Source: Clostridia bacterium (GTDB taxonomy: Bacteria; Bacillota; Clostridia; Lachnospirales; Lachnospiraceae). Taken from it: 64,000 bases of DNA. The stretch's first letter is position 1. Each line of letters opens with the position of its first letter. A program made the translations under genes and the position numbers. Below, piece after piece: positions 6,740 through 13,556 of this stretch. The DNA lies in assembly GCA_910576205.1 (NCBI GenBank), contig CAJTHL010000002.1, positions 1-64,000 of the forward strand, read 5' to 3'. The notes below the pieces were generated by a model, which had not been told where the DNA came from, did no database searches, and saw only the letters and a list, made by a program, of their open reading frames with translations.

Positions 6740-7771
6740 TTGAAAACTTTTCCATATCTGTTACGCGCTTTTTTTCTTTTTCCTGTTTTCAGTATTTCCG
6801 TTTCCGGCCTGTTTTCCTTCCGGGTTCATGCGTCAGAGGGCGGTTCTGTGAAAGTGGAAACCCTTGGCTTATGGCATCTGGACGGCAGTCTTTCTGACAG
6901 CAGTGCTTTCCATAATTCAGATGGTTCTTTTGCCGGCGAAGGATTCACGGAAGCCAGGTATTCTGAAGGTATCCGTTTTTCATCAGATAATGGCGATTAT
7001 CTGGAATTTCCGCTAGATTCCGTTGAGCTCCCGGATTCCTAGTCTCCGAATAAAAGCGGTTTATATTATGATAGTGAAGAATATGATATCATTTACAGCG
7101 TTCAGTCCTCTGGCTTTCTTGGTATTGATGGTGGTTCTGTTTATGCTCCTGTCTCCGGGGAATTTGCTTCATATGCCCTTGTATGTGATAACGGCTCATT
7201 TACTTTTTACAGAAACGGCTCTGCCATGCCTGCTTATGATAATTCCCTGTTTAATTTCCGTGGCCTTACCCCGGGCGGTTCATCCTATAATATTTTTACG
7301 CCTTACAGCAGTTTTTCTTATACGGGCCTTTCAGTAACGCCTTCTTCCATACGTTTTTATGTGTCAGATAGTGTATATGCCGGTACTTACCGTAATACAG
7401 ACAGGCAGTACCGCCTAAATGGCGGCCTTTACAGATATAACGGGTCAAATAAATACTGTTATTCTTTTTACCGCTGTATCCTTGGTTTATCATCCCACAA
7501 CAATGCTGTTATAGATGAAGTACGTCTTTCCAGCGGTGTTGTTTATGATGGAAAGGAATACACGCCTCCTTCCGGGCCCTTTGACTGTGTGTGGGGGACC
7601 CCGGATTCTTCCGGTTCCGGGATGGAGGGCCTGGAAAAAGCTGTTGTTTTTTCCGTGAAATGTATGGATACGGTTGCCGGAAATCCCGTGCTTCTTTTTT
7701 CTTTTGCGGGTACTCCTGTCGGTATCTGTATAGGGGTTTTCCGTAAATTCAGAAACGGCTCTGTCTGTTAA
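6740..7771 (+). pseudogene. LamG-type secreted protein with coat-like C-terminus, interrupted by in-frame TAG
   Basis: One frame runs from TTG 6740 to the TAA at 7771, with a TAG at 7040-7042. It encodes a signal peptide, a concanavalin A-like LamG domain starting LGLWHLDGSLSDSS and ending NNAVIDEVRLSSG, then a C-terminal anchor (FSVKCMDTVAGNPVLLFSFA, ending FRKFRNGSVC) clearly related to the coat proteins. Compared with the paralogue at 7874, about 27-30 residues are missing at the TAG (after VELPDS). That suggests a deletion that created the stop rather than a point mutation. It should be a pIII-like attachment protein anchored in the virion. Read-through cannot be excluded. Confidence 0.65.
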
Positions 7772-7800
7772 TACTGTTTTTTCTGGTTTATTTACATAAA

Positions 7801-7818
7801 TGTCCATGCGCATGGACA
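7801..7818. repeat. Hairpin 5 (perfect 18-bp palindrome)
   Basis: TGTCCATGCGCATGGACA is a perfect palindrome in the 102-nt space between the two LamG genes. Confidence 0.7.
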
Positions 7819-7822
7819 CATT

Positions 7823-7844
7823 TCCGTTTCGACGTTGAAACGGA
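7823..7844. repeat. Hairpin 6 (upstream of large attachment protein)
   Basis: TCCGTTTC-GACGTT-GAAACGGA, 8-bp stem and 6-nt loop, 5 nt after hairpin 5 and 29 nt before the TTG start of the large gene. The stretch TATTCTGAAAGGAG that follows also follows hairpin 4. Confidence 0.7.
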
Positions 7845-7860
7845 TACCATTATTCTGAAA

Positions 7861-7915
7861 GGAGAGTAACCTATTGAAATCCAGGTATTTTTCCAGAAAG
7901 TTTTTCATCCTTGTT
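7861..7915 (+). repeat. 55-bp direct repeat, copy B (partner at 6641-6695)
   Basis: The ribosome-binding site, TTG start and signal-peptide codons of the large attachment-protein gene; see copy A. Confidence 0.75.
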
Positions 7916-10171
7916 TTTACCGCTGTTTTCTGTTTTTCCAGTGTTGCCGGGACATGTTCTTTTGAATCCCGCGCATCCATTGTTGACAACAGGGATATTG
8001 TGGAGTTTATTTATAAGGGCCTTGGTCATGACTACAATAAAATCAAGGATAGTTATGTTTATGCCTATAATCATAATCTTATGGGCGTAAAGGATTTTAT
8101 TGACGGCCCCGCTAACGGTTCTATAAGCGGAAGGCCCGGTATTCTGTCAAAAAATCTGTCCTATTATCATTTTCCTACAAAAAGTTCTTCGGAAACCGTG
8201 GATTCTGGCGGGGCAAGGAAAAACCTGCATGTATCTGCCAATACCGGGACCAGGCAGAATTCTTATCCGGGAACCACTACAAATAATAATTATAACCAGG
8301 TGGAAAATCGTACTGCTGTAAGCGTTGAGAGTTCTTTTAACAGTACGACAAATAATTATGATTATTCCTATAAGGTATATAATCCTGTCACCAACAATTA
8401 TTTTACCACCAACAACTACACCTATAATACCACATATAATACCTATAACTTCGTCACTAACAATTACAACTATACAACCAATTATTATATCCAGGATAAC
8501 CGGACATATATTTCCTATTATATCATCAATGTGAATAATGAGACCGGGGAAGTGGAAGATGAAACCTACACGGAAATGTATTACAAACTCCCGGACGGCC
8601 GCAGTTCCTACAATCTCAAGGCTTCCGATCTGAAAGGGGTATATTTCCCGGGCCGTTTCACAAAGTACGTTTCCCACGCGGAAGATGATGGAACGACCCT
8701 TGGCCTCTGGCATCTGGACGGTGATCTCAAGGATTCCAGCTTCTGGGGTAATAGTTCCGGAACATCTTATACTAATAAATATACAGATGGTTACTGGGGC
8801 GATACTTTGGGAAAGTCTTTTTCAGATAATACTAATGATTATATGAAACTGAGCCTTGACAGGGTAAATCTTCCCAGTACCTGGACACTTGAATGGTATG
8901 AGTATGTTCCAGAGTTTTCTTTCTCAACCCGCAGACCAAATTTTCCTTCTTTTGGTGGTGATTATACGAGTAAAGATTCTTTAGGTTATCGTTATTATTC
9001 TGATAAATACAATATTCATTATGATGTATATTTTTCTGGCGTTTTTGGAATTGATGGTTCCGGTGTATATCTTTCCTCATACGGTTCTTTTGTTCCTTAT
9101 GCGGTTGTCTGTAATAATGGCGAATACAGTTTTTATCGTAACGGTGCTCTGATATCTCCTTATACTGTATCTGATTTCAGCTTTACCTTTCCTTCTTATT
9201 CTGCTGAAGAAAATGTTACGCTTCCTTCTTCCATTTATAACAGTTCTTCTTTTTCCGGTATTTCAGTTACCGAAGATTTTATTAAGTTTTATACTTCTTC
9301 TGAAAAACTTGGTTCTTATAAATATGTTGCTGACGATTTTCACTTTGATAATTGGAATGACACTAAATGTTATTCCCTGGCTGTTTTTCATTATTATTTT
9401 ACTGCCCACAGAAACGCTGTTATTGATGAAGTCCGTCTTTCAGCCGGGGCCCTTTATACCGGGGACAGCTATGTCCCTTCCAGCCAGCCGTTTACCACAA
9501 ACACGGTTCTTACCGTCCCGGACGACCCGGAGGAAAATGAGATAGCATTCTTTACAAATACGGATATAGCAGACGTGCGCTTCGGCGGTGTCCGTCCCAC
9601 CTATCCCACGAATGGTTATGTTTATGTCCACCTGGATGATGATGAAAATGTGGACAGCGTCCAGCAGTTCCAGCAGGATGGCTGGTACGAGATAGAAGCT
9701 TCCATTTATTATAATGATTCCTGGGAGCTTCTTAAGGGGTTTGACCTCTCATACATTTCCATTGACCCCGGAGGACCGGAAGAGCCGGATAACCCGGATA
9801 AGCCGGACCCGGATAACCCGGATAAGCCGGACCCGGATAACCCGGATAAACCCGGCACGGGCACGCCCAGCGAACCGGACAAGCCGGGAATCGGGGGAGA
9901 CGTGAACGGGCTTCTTGAATCGGTTGGAAAGTTTTTTACTGCCATATTAAACGGGATAGTTGCCCTTCTGAAGCCTCTGGTTGACGGTCTTGCTTCCCTG
10001 GTGGGCGGGATAGCGGACGGCCTTGCTTCCATTGTCACGCTTATGGGCGGGTCTTTCAGCGGGTTTCTGACGGAAGCATTTGCTTTCATCCCGGAGGATA
10101 TCGTCAACGTAATAGTGCTGGGGGTGTCCCTTGCAGTCCTTGTTTCGCTCATACGCATATTTAGGGGGTGA
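7874..10171 (+). CDS. Large LamG-domain virion attachment protein (pIII-like)
   Basis: A 765-residue exported protein starting at TTG with GGAGAG 8 nt upstream. Layout: signal peptide (1-34); low-complexity region very rich in Asn, Tyr and Thr (about 135-215) with many TNNY units; LamG/concanavalin A-like domain from LGLWHLDGDLKDSS (about 275) to NAVIDEVRLSAG (about 525); a small beta-rich domain; a PDNPDKPD linker (about 638-665); a hydrophobic Gly/Ala-rich stretch; and a final membrane helix ending in a basic RIFRG tail. By position and design it should be the tip protein that binds the host surface, like pIII. LamG suggests a glycan or surface-polymer receptor, which is inference. Confidence 0.7.
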   Translation: MKSRYFSRKFFILVFTAVFCFSSVAGTCSFESRASIVDNRDIVEFIYKGLGHDYNKIKDSYVYAYNHNLMGVKDFIDGPANGSISGRPGILSKNLSYYHFPTKSSSETVDSGGARKNLHVSANTGTRQNSYPGTTTNNNYNQVENRTAVSVESSFNSTTNNYDYSYKVYNPVTNNYFTTNNYTYNTTYNTYNFVTNNYNYTTNYYIQDNRTYISYYIINVNNETGEVEDETYTEMYYKLPDGRSSYNLKASDLKGVYFPGRFTKYVSHAEDDGTTLGLWHLDGDLKDSSFWGNSSGTSYTNKYTDGYWGDTLGKSFSDNTNDYMKLSLDRVNLPSTWTLEWYEYVPEFSFSTRRPNFPSFGGDYTSKDSLGYRYYSDKYNIHYDVYFSGVFGIDGSGVYLSSYGSFVPYAVVCNNGEYSFYRNGALISPYTVSDFSFTFPSYSAEENVTLPSSIYNSSSFSGISVTEDFIKFYTSSEKLGSYKYVADDFHFDNWNDTKCYSLAVFHYYFTAHRNAVIDEVRLSAGALYTGDSYVPSSQPFTTNTVLTVPDDPEENEIAFFTNTDIADVRFGGVRPTYPTNGYVYVHLDDDENVDSVQQFQQDGWYEIEASIYYNDSWELLKGFDLSYISIDPGGPEEPDNPDKPDPDNPDKPDPDNPDKPGTGTPSEPDKPGIGGDVNGLLESVGKFFTAILNGIVALLKPLVDGLASLVGGIADGLASIVTLMGGSFSGFLTEAFAFIPEDIVNVIVLGVSLAVLVSLIRIFRG
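9787..9855 (+). repeat. 24-bp tandem repeat encoding PDNPDKPD
   Basis: Nearly three copies of a 24-bp unit (GATAACCCGGATAAGCCGGA plus CCCG). It encodes an acidic proline-rich linker comparable in role to the glycine-rich linkers of pIII. Confidence 0.8.
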
Positions 10172-10176
10172 TGGTT

Positions 10177-10332
10177 ATGTCGGATTTCCTCGAGGTGATG
10201 GGGCTTGTTTTCCGGTTCCTTAAATCCCCGTTTACTGTTTACGGGTTTACCTTTTCCTTTTTCGATATCTTTGTTTTTATGATAATAACGGGAATAGCAA
10301 TAACATTTCTCCGTCTGCTGTTCGGGGACTGA
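10177..10332 (+). CDS. Small membrane protein, candidate minor virion protein
   Basis: A 51-residue protein below the usual length limit. It begins MSDFLEVMGLVFRFLKSP and ends with a long hydrophobic helix (FFDIFVFMIITGIAITFLRL). A GGGGG site lies 6 nt upstream of the ATG at 10177; an alternative ATG at 10171 overlaps the previous stop (TGATG). Size, position just after the attachment protein and one helix fit inovirus minor coat proteins such as pVI, pVII or pIX. Homology cannot be shown by eye. Confidence 0.6.
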   Translation: MSDFLEVMGLVFRFLKSPFTVYGFTFSFFDIFVFMIITGIAITFLRLLFGD

Positions 10333-10336
10333 TTTC

Positions 10337-10375
10337 CTTCCCCGTGCGCCGCAAGCGGAGCGGGCGCCGGGGAAG
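10337..10375. repeat. Long GC-rich hairpin between small phage genes
   Basis: CTTCCCCG (10337-10344) pairs with CGGGGAAG (10368-10375). The inner arms TGCGCC and GGGCGC add several pairs with a bulge. It is the most stable stem in the prophage and has no T-run. A replication nick site, packaging signal or mRNA stabiliser are all possible. Confidence 0.65.
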
Positions 10376-10396
10376 CCCATGGAAAGGGGGATTTAA

Positions 10397-10486
10397 ATGG
10401 AATATATGATTACGCTGTTTTTTTACCTGGTTTTATTCTGTCTGGTGTGCTTTGCCGTGCTGTACATAATCCAGCATGTGTTTTAA
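10397..10486 (+). CDS. 29-residue membrane peptide, candidate pVII/pIX-like protein
   Basis: MEYMITLFFYLVLFCLVCFA followed by VLYIIQHVF: a single hydrophobic helix with almost no other sequence. AAAGGGGG lies 7 nt before the ATG and the gene ends just before the next ribosome-binding site, so it is packed like a real gene. Inovirus pVII and pIX are 32-33 residues with the same make-up. Confidence 0.5.
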   Translation: MEYMITLFFYLVLFCLVCFAVLYIIQHVF

Positions 10487-10505
10487 CAGAAAGGAGGATT
10501 TTAAG

Positions 10506-10733
10506 ATGGGTGATGGAAAGACAGGCCTTGCCTGGGTGGATTTCAAGATGGATACATATTCATCGCTGATAGAATTATGTCATGAGGGTTTCCGTGTGAC
10601 GGGAGAGGATAAGGAAGTCATGATTGCCATATTCCTGGAGCGTGCCCTTGACGGGGCTATCCGTGACGTGCTTATGGGGAGGGGGTTCCGGGTACTGCCC
10701 GGGCGTCCCATACTTGACAATAGATACACTTAA
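10506..10733 (+). CDS. Small phage protein of unknown function upstream of rep
   Basis: A 75-residue soluble protein beginning MGDGKTGLAWVDFKMDTYSS, with a probable two-helix middle (IAIFLERALDGAIRDVLMG). AAAGGAGG lies 7 nt upstream. In filamentous phages the gene next to rep often encodes the single-stranded DNA-binding protein or a replication modulator; position suggests this, but I recognise no motif. Confidence 0.55.
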   Translation: MGDGKTGLAWVDFKMDTYSSLIELCHEGFRVTGEDKEVMIAIFLERALDGAIRDVLMGRGFRVLPGRPILDNRYT

Positions 10734-10776
10734 CACTCATGATTTTACAGTATAATATTTTGGTGAGGTCTTTTAC

Positions 10777-11742
10777 ATGTTCAACGTCAGAATCAAGACA
10801 TTCTACGACGCTGAACAGGTGCAGATATTTTCCGTTCCCCTCCGTAGTAAGGGGGAGGTTTCACGTAGAAAATTTGACCCGGAAACCGGGGAGATACTGG
10901 CATCTAAATGTAAGGAAAAACCTGTTCCCGGCCACTGGGAGGAAATACCTTTTCTTGATGAACCGGGAGACGAGACGTTTGTCTGTAGTGAAGAAGATAT
11001 CATTGCCAATGAGGTTAAAGAGGCGTTAAAGAGAGAGGAGTACCTCCGCTCATCCTGTGCCAGGACTATTAATGCCATTTACGATATAGCCCGTTCCAAT
11101 CCCTGGGAATGGTTTTTCACATTCACATTTAATAAGGAAAAGGTTGACCGTTATGATTACCCGGAATGTGCAAAGAAATTTTCCAAGTGGCTTAACAATA
11201 TGCGACGTGTCTGCCCGGACATGAAATACATATGCGTGCCGGAACAGCATAAGGACGGGGCATTCCATTTCCACGGACTGTTCACCGGAGTTGACGCCCT
11301 GGAATACCGTTTCAGCGGGAAGCTGGATAAGAAAGGCAGATGCATCTATAATATAGGTAACTATAACTGGGGATTTACGACGGCCACCAGGATTGAGGAT
11401 TTCCACCGCGCCTCAAGCTATCTCTGCAAATACATTACCAAGGATTTATGCGCGGTGACGTCCGGTAAGAAAAGGTACTGGGCATCAAGAAATGTCATGC
11501 GCCCGGCTGTTGAGGAATTCCTGGTTGAGGAACCAGTCATTGAAATGATGCGTATTGCGTGTGACGGAGGGGAAACGCATGTGAAGCGTGTGCGCACAGA
11601 ATGGACGGATGTGACATACATAGACAGGCCGTTGGGAGAGATCTATACGACAAACACATGTTTTTCAAATAGATCACCCTATAAATATATAAAGATCTTT
11701 CACAAAGTACCAACAAATAAACTATTTAATTTGTCCCCATAA
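10777..11742 (+). CDS. HUH rolling-circle replication initiator (inovirus Rep / gpII-like)
   Basis: A 321-residue Rep with the three HUH endonuclease motifs: FTFTF (114-118), HFHGLF with His164 and His166 as metal ligands, and YLCKY with Tyr215 and Lys218 (Tyr219 adjacent) as the catalytic motif. It should nick the phage origin and start rolling-circle synthesis. The last 30 or so codons (after GEIYTT) are AT-rich and unlike the rest. The natural end may therefore have been replaced at the integration junction. Confidence 0.82.
   Translation: MFNVRIKTFYDAEQVQIFSVPLRSKGEVSRRKFDPETGEILASKCKEKPVPGHWEEIPFLDEPGDETFVCSEEDIIANEVKEALKREEYLRSSCARTINAIYDIARSNPWEWFFTFTFNKEKVDRYDYPECAKKFSKWLNNMRRVCPDMKYICVPEQHKDGAFHFHGLFTGVDALEYRFSGKLDKKGRCIYNIGNYNWGFTTATRIEDFHRASSYLCKYITKDLCAVTSGKKRYWASRNVMRPAVEEFLVEEPVIEMMRIACDGGETHVKRVRTEWTDVTYIDRPLGEIYTTNTCFSNRSPYKYIKIFHKVPTNKLFNLSP
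11640..11675. other. 36-bp interrupted palindrome in the 3' end of rep (candidate attachment site)
   Basis: GATCTAT and ATAGATC flank AAACA-CA-TGTTT, with 5-nt asymmetric pieces on each side (7-5-5-2-5-5-7). Base composition changes from GC-rich to AT-rich here. A symmetric site at a phage-host boundary could be the crossover site for a tyrosine recombinase; it does not match a Firmicutes dif consensus. Confidence 0.4.
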
Positions 11743-11776
11743 AACCGCCCTAAGCAACCTGCTAATTACCTTAATA

Positions 11777-11805
11777 ATTATAGATTTATCCACCCACACT
11801 GTCAA
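11777..11805 (-). promoter_or_regulatory. Perfect consensus promoter with no gene behind it
   Basis: On the minus strand TTGACA (11800-11805), 17 nt, TATAAT (11777-11782). It lies just downstream of yneA and fires leftward, antisense to rep. No ORF with a start signal follows within about 100 nt. It may have driven a host gene now displaced by the prophage, or may produce an antisense RNA. Confidence 0.6.
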
Positions 11806-11818
11806 GCGTAAAACAACA

Positions 11819-12175
11819 TTACAAGCCTTTTTCCACTTCAAAATAAGGCATAACAAGATACTGTCCGGACACAATATGATTCTCGGAGGCCAGGGAATTA
11901 ATCCGGATAACTTCCTCAATATAGGCTTCCTTTGACTTGTAATTTGCGTCCAGATACCGGTCTGCCAGATTCCACAGGGTATCCCCGGACTGAACCTCTA
12001 TATTTGCATAATATTTGCAGGTATTTGCAGAGGAATCCTTTTTTCCCGCTCTGGCTAAGATACTGCCAAAGGTAAGGCCCAGCAGAAATACCAGAATCAA
12101 AGTGGCAATGCAGAGAAAAGTCAGTTTTGTTTTCAGTTCCCGCTGTCTCTGGCTCCTTCTTGTTGCTGTCCTCAT
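11819..12175 (-). CDS. yneA: YneA-like LysM protein, SOS-induced division inhibitor
   Basis: A 118-residue protein with a basic N-terminus, one membrane helix (about residues 19-41) and an extracytoplasmic LysM domain (VQSGDTLWNLADRYLD to YLVMPYF) that binds peptidoglycan. This is the layout of Bacillus YneA, which delays division during the SOS response. The start at 12175 is chosen because GGGGAGGG lies 6 nt upstream; a longer start at 12214 has no such site. The promoter carries LexA-type boxes, which supports the identification. lexA, often the divergent neighbour of such genes, is not adjacent here. Confidence 0.72.
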   Translation of the reverse strand: MRTATRRSQRQRELKTKLTFLCIATLILVFLLGLTFGSILARAGKKDSSANTCKYYANIEVQSGDTLWNLADRYLDANYKSKEAYIEEVIRINSLASENHIVSGQYLVMPYFEVEKGL

Positions 12176-12194
12176 AATAAATCCCTCCCCAATA

Positions 12195-12257
12195 CGAACA
12201 AGTATTCCAAACATTTGTTTATAAATGCATTATATATCACAAACATGCGTTTGTCAA
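12195..12257 (-). promoter_or_regulatory. SOS-controlled promoter of yneA with three LexA-type boxes
   Basis: The minus-strand promoter is perfect: TTGACA (12252-12257), 17 nt, TATAAT (12229-12234). CAAACGCATGTTTG (12240-12253) lies in the spacer and overlaps the -35; it matches the Bacillus LexA consensus CGAACRNRYGTTYG at 13 of 14 positions. Two weaker boxes follow between the -10 and the gene at 12208-12221 and 12195-12208 (about 11 and 12 of 14). Multiple boxes predict tight repression. Confidence 0.75.
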
Positions 12258-12314
12258 TACATTTGTTCGAAAAATGTTCGGTGTTATGTTCGTGCCTGGG
12301 AGGGAATAAAACTG

Positions 12315-13556
12315 CTATTCTTTTCCTATGGCATGGATAAACAGGCCGCTTCGAAGCTTTGGTTCAAACCAGGTGGATTTGGGAGGCATCAGAAGGCCCG
12401 CATCCGCCACGGCAAATAATTCTTTGATGGATGTGGGATACAGGGCAAAGGCTGCCTTCATATCCGTATGTACCCGTCTTTCCAGCTCTGAAAGACCCCG
12501 GATACCGCCCACAAAATCAATCCGCGTATCCGTTTTCGGATCCTGGATACCAAGAACCGGTCCCAGAAGATAATCCTGGAGAATGGAGACGTCCAGGCCT
12601 TTTACCGGGTCTGTGCTTTGGATTTCCGGCTTCGCTTTAAGGAGATACCAGGTATCCTCCAGAAACATGGTAAAACTGCCCTTCTCTGTGGGTTTTTGCT
12701 GTCCCTCCAGCCGGCTTACCGCAAAATGCGCCTGGATTTTTTCCAGAAATTCTTCTCTTCCAAGTCCGTTTAAATCCCGCACTACCCGGTTATAATCCAG
12801 GATTTTCAGCTGGGAATCGGGAAACGCCACAGAGAGAAAATACCCGTAGGGCTCCTCTTTCGTATCCCCCGGGTGGGCCTGCCTGCGCTGGAAGCCTACC
12901 TTTGCGGCGGATGCCGCACGGTGATGGCCGTCGGCAATATAGAGAGCCTCCATGGCCTCAAACGCCTTAAAAAGCGCCTCTTTTTGTGCTGCCCCGCTGA
13001 TGCGCCAGCCCCGGTGTCCCACGCCGTCCTCCGACACAAAGGCAAAGAGCGGCGGTTCCTTCCGGATGTCCTCCACAAGGCGGCTGATTTCCTCTTCATC
13101 CCGGTAAGCCAGGAAGATAGGGCCAGTCTGCGCGCCGCAGGCGTCCACGTGGCGGATACGGTCCTGTTCTTTTTCCGCCCGGGTATTCTCATGCTTTTTA
13201 ATCACGCCGGAGGCATAGTCGTCGATGGAGGCACAGCCCACAATACCGGTCTGGCTTCTGCCTTCCATGGTGAGCTCATACAGATAGTAGGCAGCTTCCA
13301 TATCCTCCACAAATTTTCCGGCCTTAACCATAGACCAGAGCAGCTCTCCGGCTTTCTGGTAAACCCGCTGGTCGTAGATGTCCATATCCTCCGGAAAGGC
13401 CGTTTCCGCCCGGTCTATCCTAAGAAAGGTATCCGGGCGCCCTTTTACCGCTTCCCGGGCCTCTTTGCGGCTGTATACATCGTAGGGAAGGGCAGCAATC
13501 TTTTGCTCCATGCCGGAAGATGGGCGGATACAGCGAAACGCGCGAAATACAGCCAT
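12315..13556 (-). CDS. DUF1015 family protein
   Basis: A 413-residue soluble protein beginning MAVFRAFRCIRPSSGMEQKI with conserved ALPYDVYSRKEA, FLRIDRAE and IADGHHRAASA stretches typical of DUF1015. Its reaction is unknown. Its ATG overlaps the serA stop (TAATG) and it is the third gene of the serC-serA operon, an arrangement common in Clostridia. A role in serine or 3-phosphoglycerate metabolism, possibly as a regulator or kinase-like enzyme, is inferred from this linkage only. Confidence 0.8.
   Translation of the reverse strand: MAVFRAFRCIRPSSGMEQKIAALPYDVYSRKEAREAVKGRPDTFLRIDRAETAFPEDMDIYDQRVYQKAGELLWSMVKAGKFVEDMEAAYYLYELTMEGRSQTGIVGCASIDDYASGVIKKHENTRAEKEQDRIRHVDACGAQTGPIFLAYRDEEEISRLVEDIRKEPPLFAFVSEDGVGHRGWRISGAAQKEALFKAFEAMEALYIADGHHRAASAAKVGFQRRQAHPGDTKEEPYGYFLSVAFPDSQLKILDYNRVVRDLNGLGREEFLEKIQAHFAVSRLEGQQKPTEKGSFTMFLEDTWYLLKAKPEIQSTDPVKGLDVSILQDYLLGPVLGIQDPKTDTRIDFVGGIRGLSELERRVHTDMKAAFALYPTSIKELFAVADAGLLMPPKSTWFEPKLRSGLFIHAIGKE

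Larger units (their letters stand above)
5375..11745 (+). mobile_element. Inovirus-like (filamentous phage) prophage
   Basis: All genes run on the plus strand and match an inovirus set: Zot/pI (truncated), two major coat proteins with one membrane helix, large secreted attachment proteins with C-terminal anchors, tiny membrane proteins of pVI/pVII/pIX size, and an HUH replication initiator. The 6.4-kb length is right for the group. The left limit is set by the tnpV junction; the right limit by a change to AT-rich sequence at the end of rep. No integrase is visible, so integration by host XerCD or in trans is likely. It is probably defective because Zot lacks its N-terminus. Confidence 0.8.

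Noticed and set aside
6022..7844. CRISPR array or diversity-generating retroelement as explanation for the hairpins and repeats
   Set aside because: Repeats are not regularly spaced and arms differ in sequence; no cas genes, reverse transcriptase or template repeat is present.
8147..8713. Long minus-strand frame (188 residues) rich in Ile, Val and Gly opposite the large phage protein
   Set aside because: It is the mirror of the Asn/Tyr-rich repeat codons on the plus strand, has no ribosome-binding site and no recognisable domain.
9709..10380. Minus-strand frame of 223 residues with GLSGLSGS repeats, collagen-like
   Set aside because: It is the complement of the PDNPDKPD tandem repeat; no start signal is present and the plus-strand gene is clearly real.
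10714..10756. Promoter for rep from TTGACA (10714) and TATAAT (10751)
   Set aside because: The spacing is 31 nt, far from 17; the hexamers are probably coincidental, and rep may be read from upstream.
11640..11820. dif-type XerCD site at the right end of the prophage
   Set aside because: Inoviruses often use dif, but no 11-6-11 sequence resembling the Firmicutes dif consensus could be found; only an unrelated palindrome.
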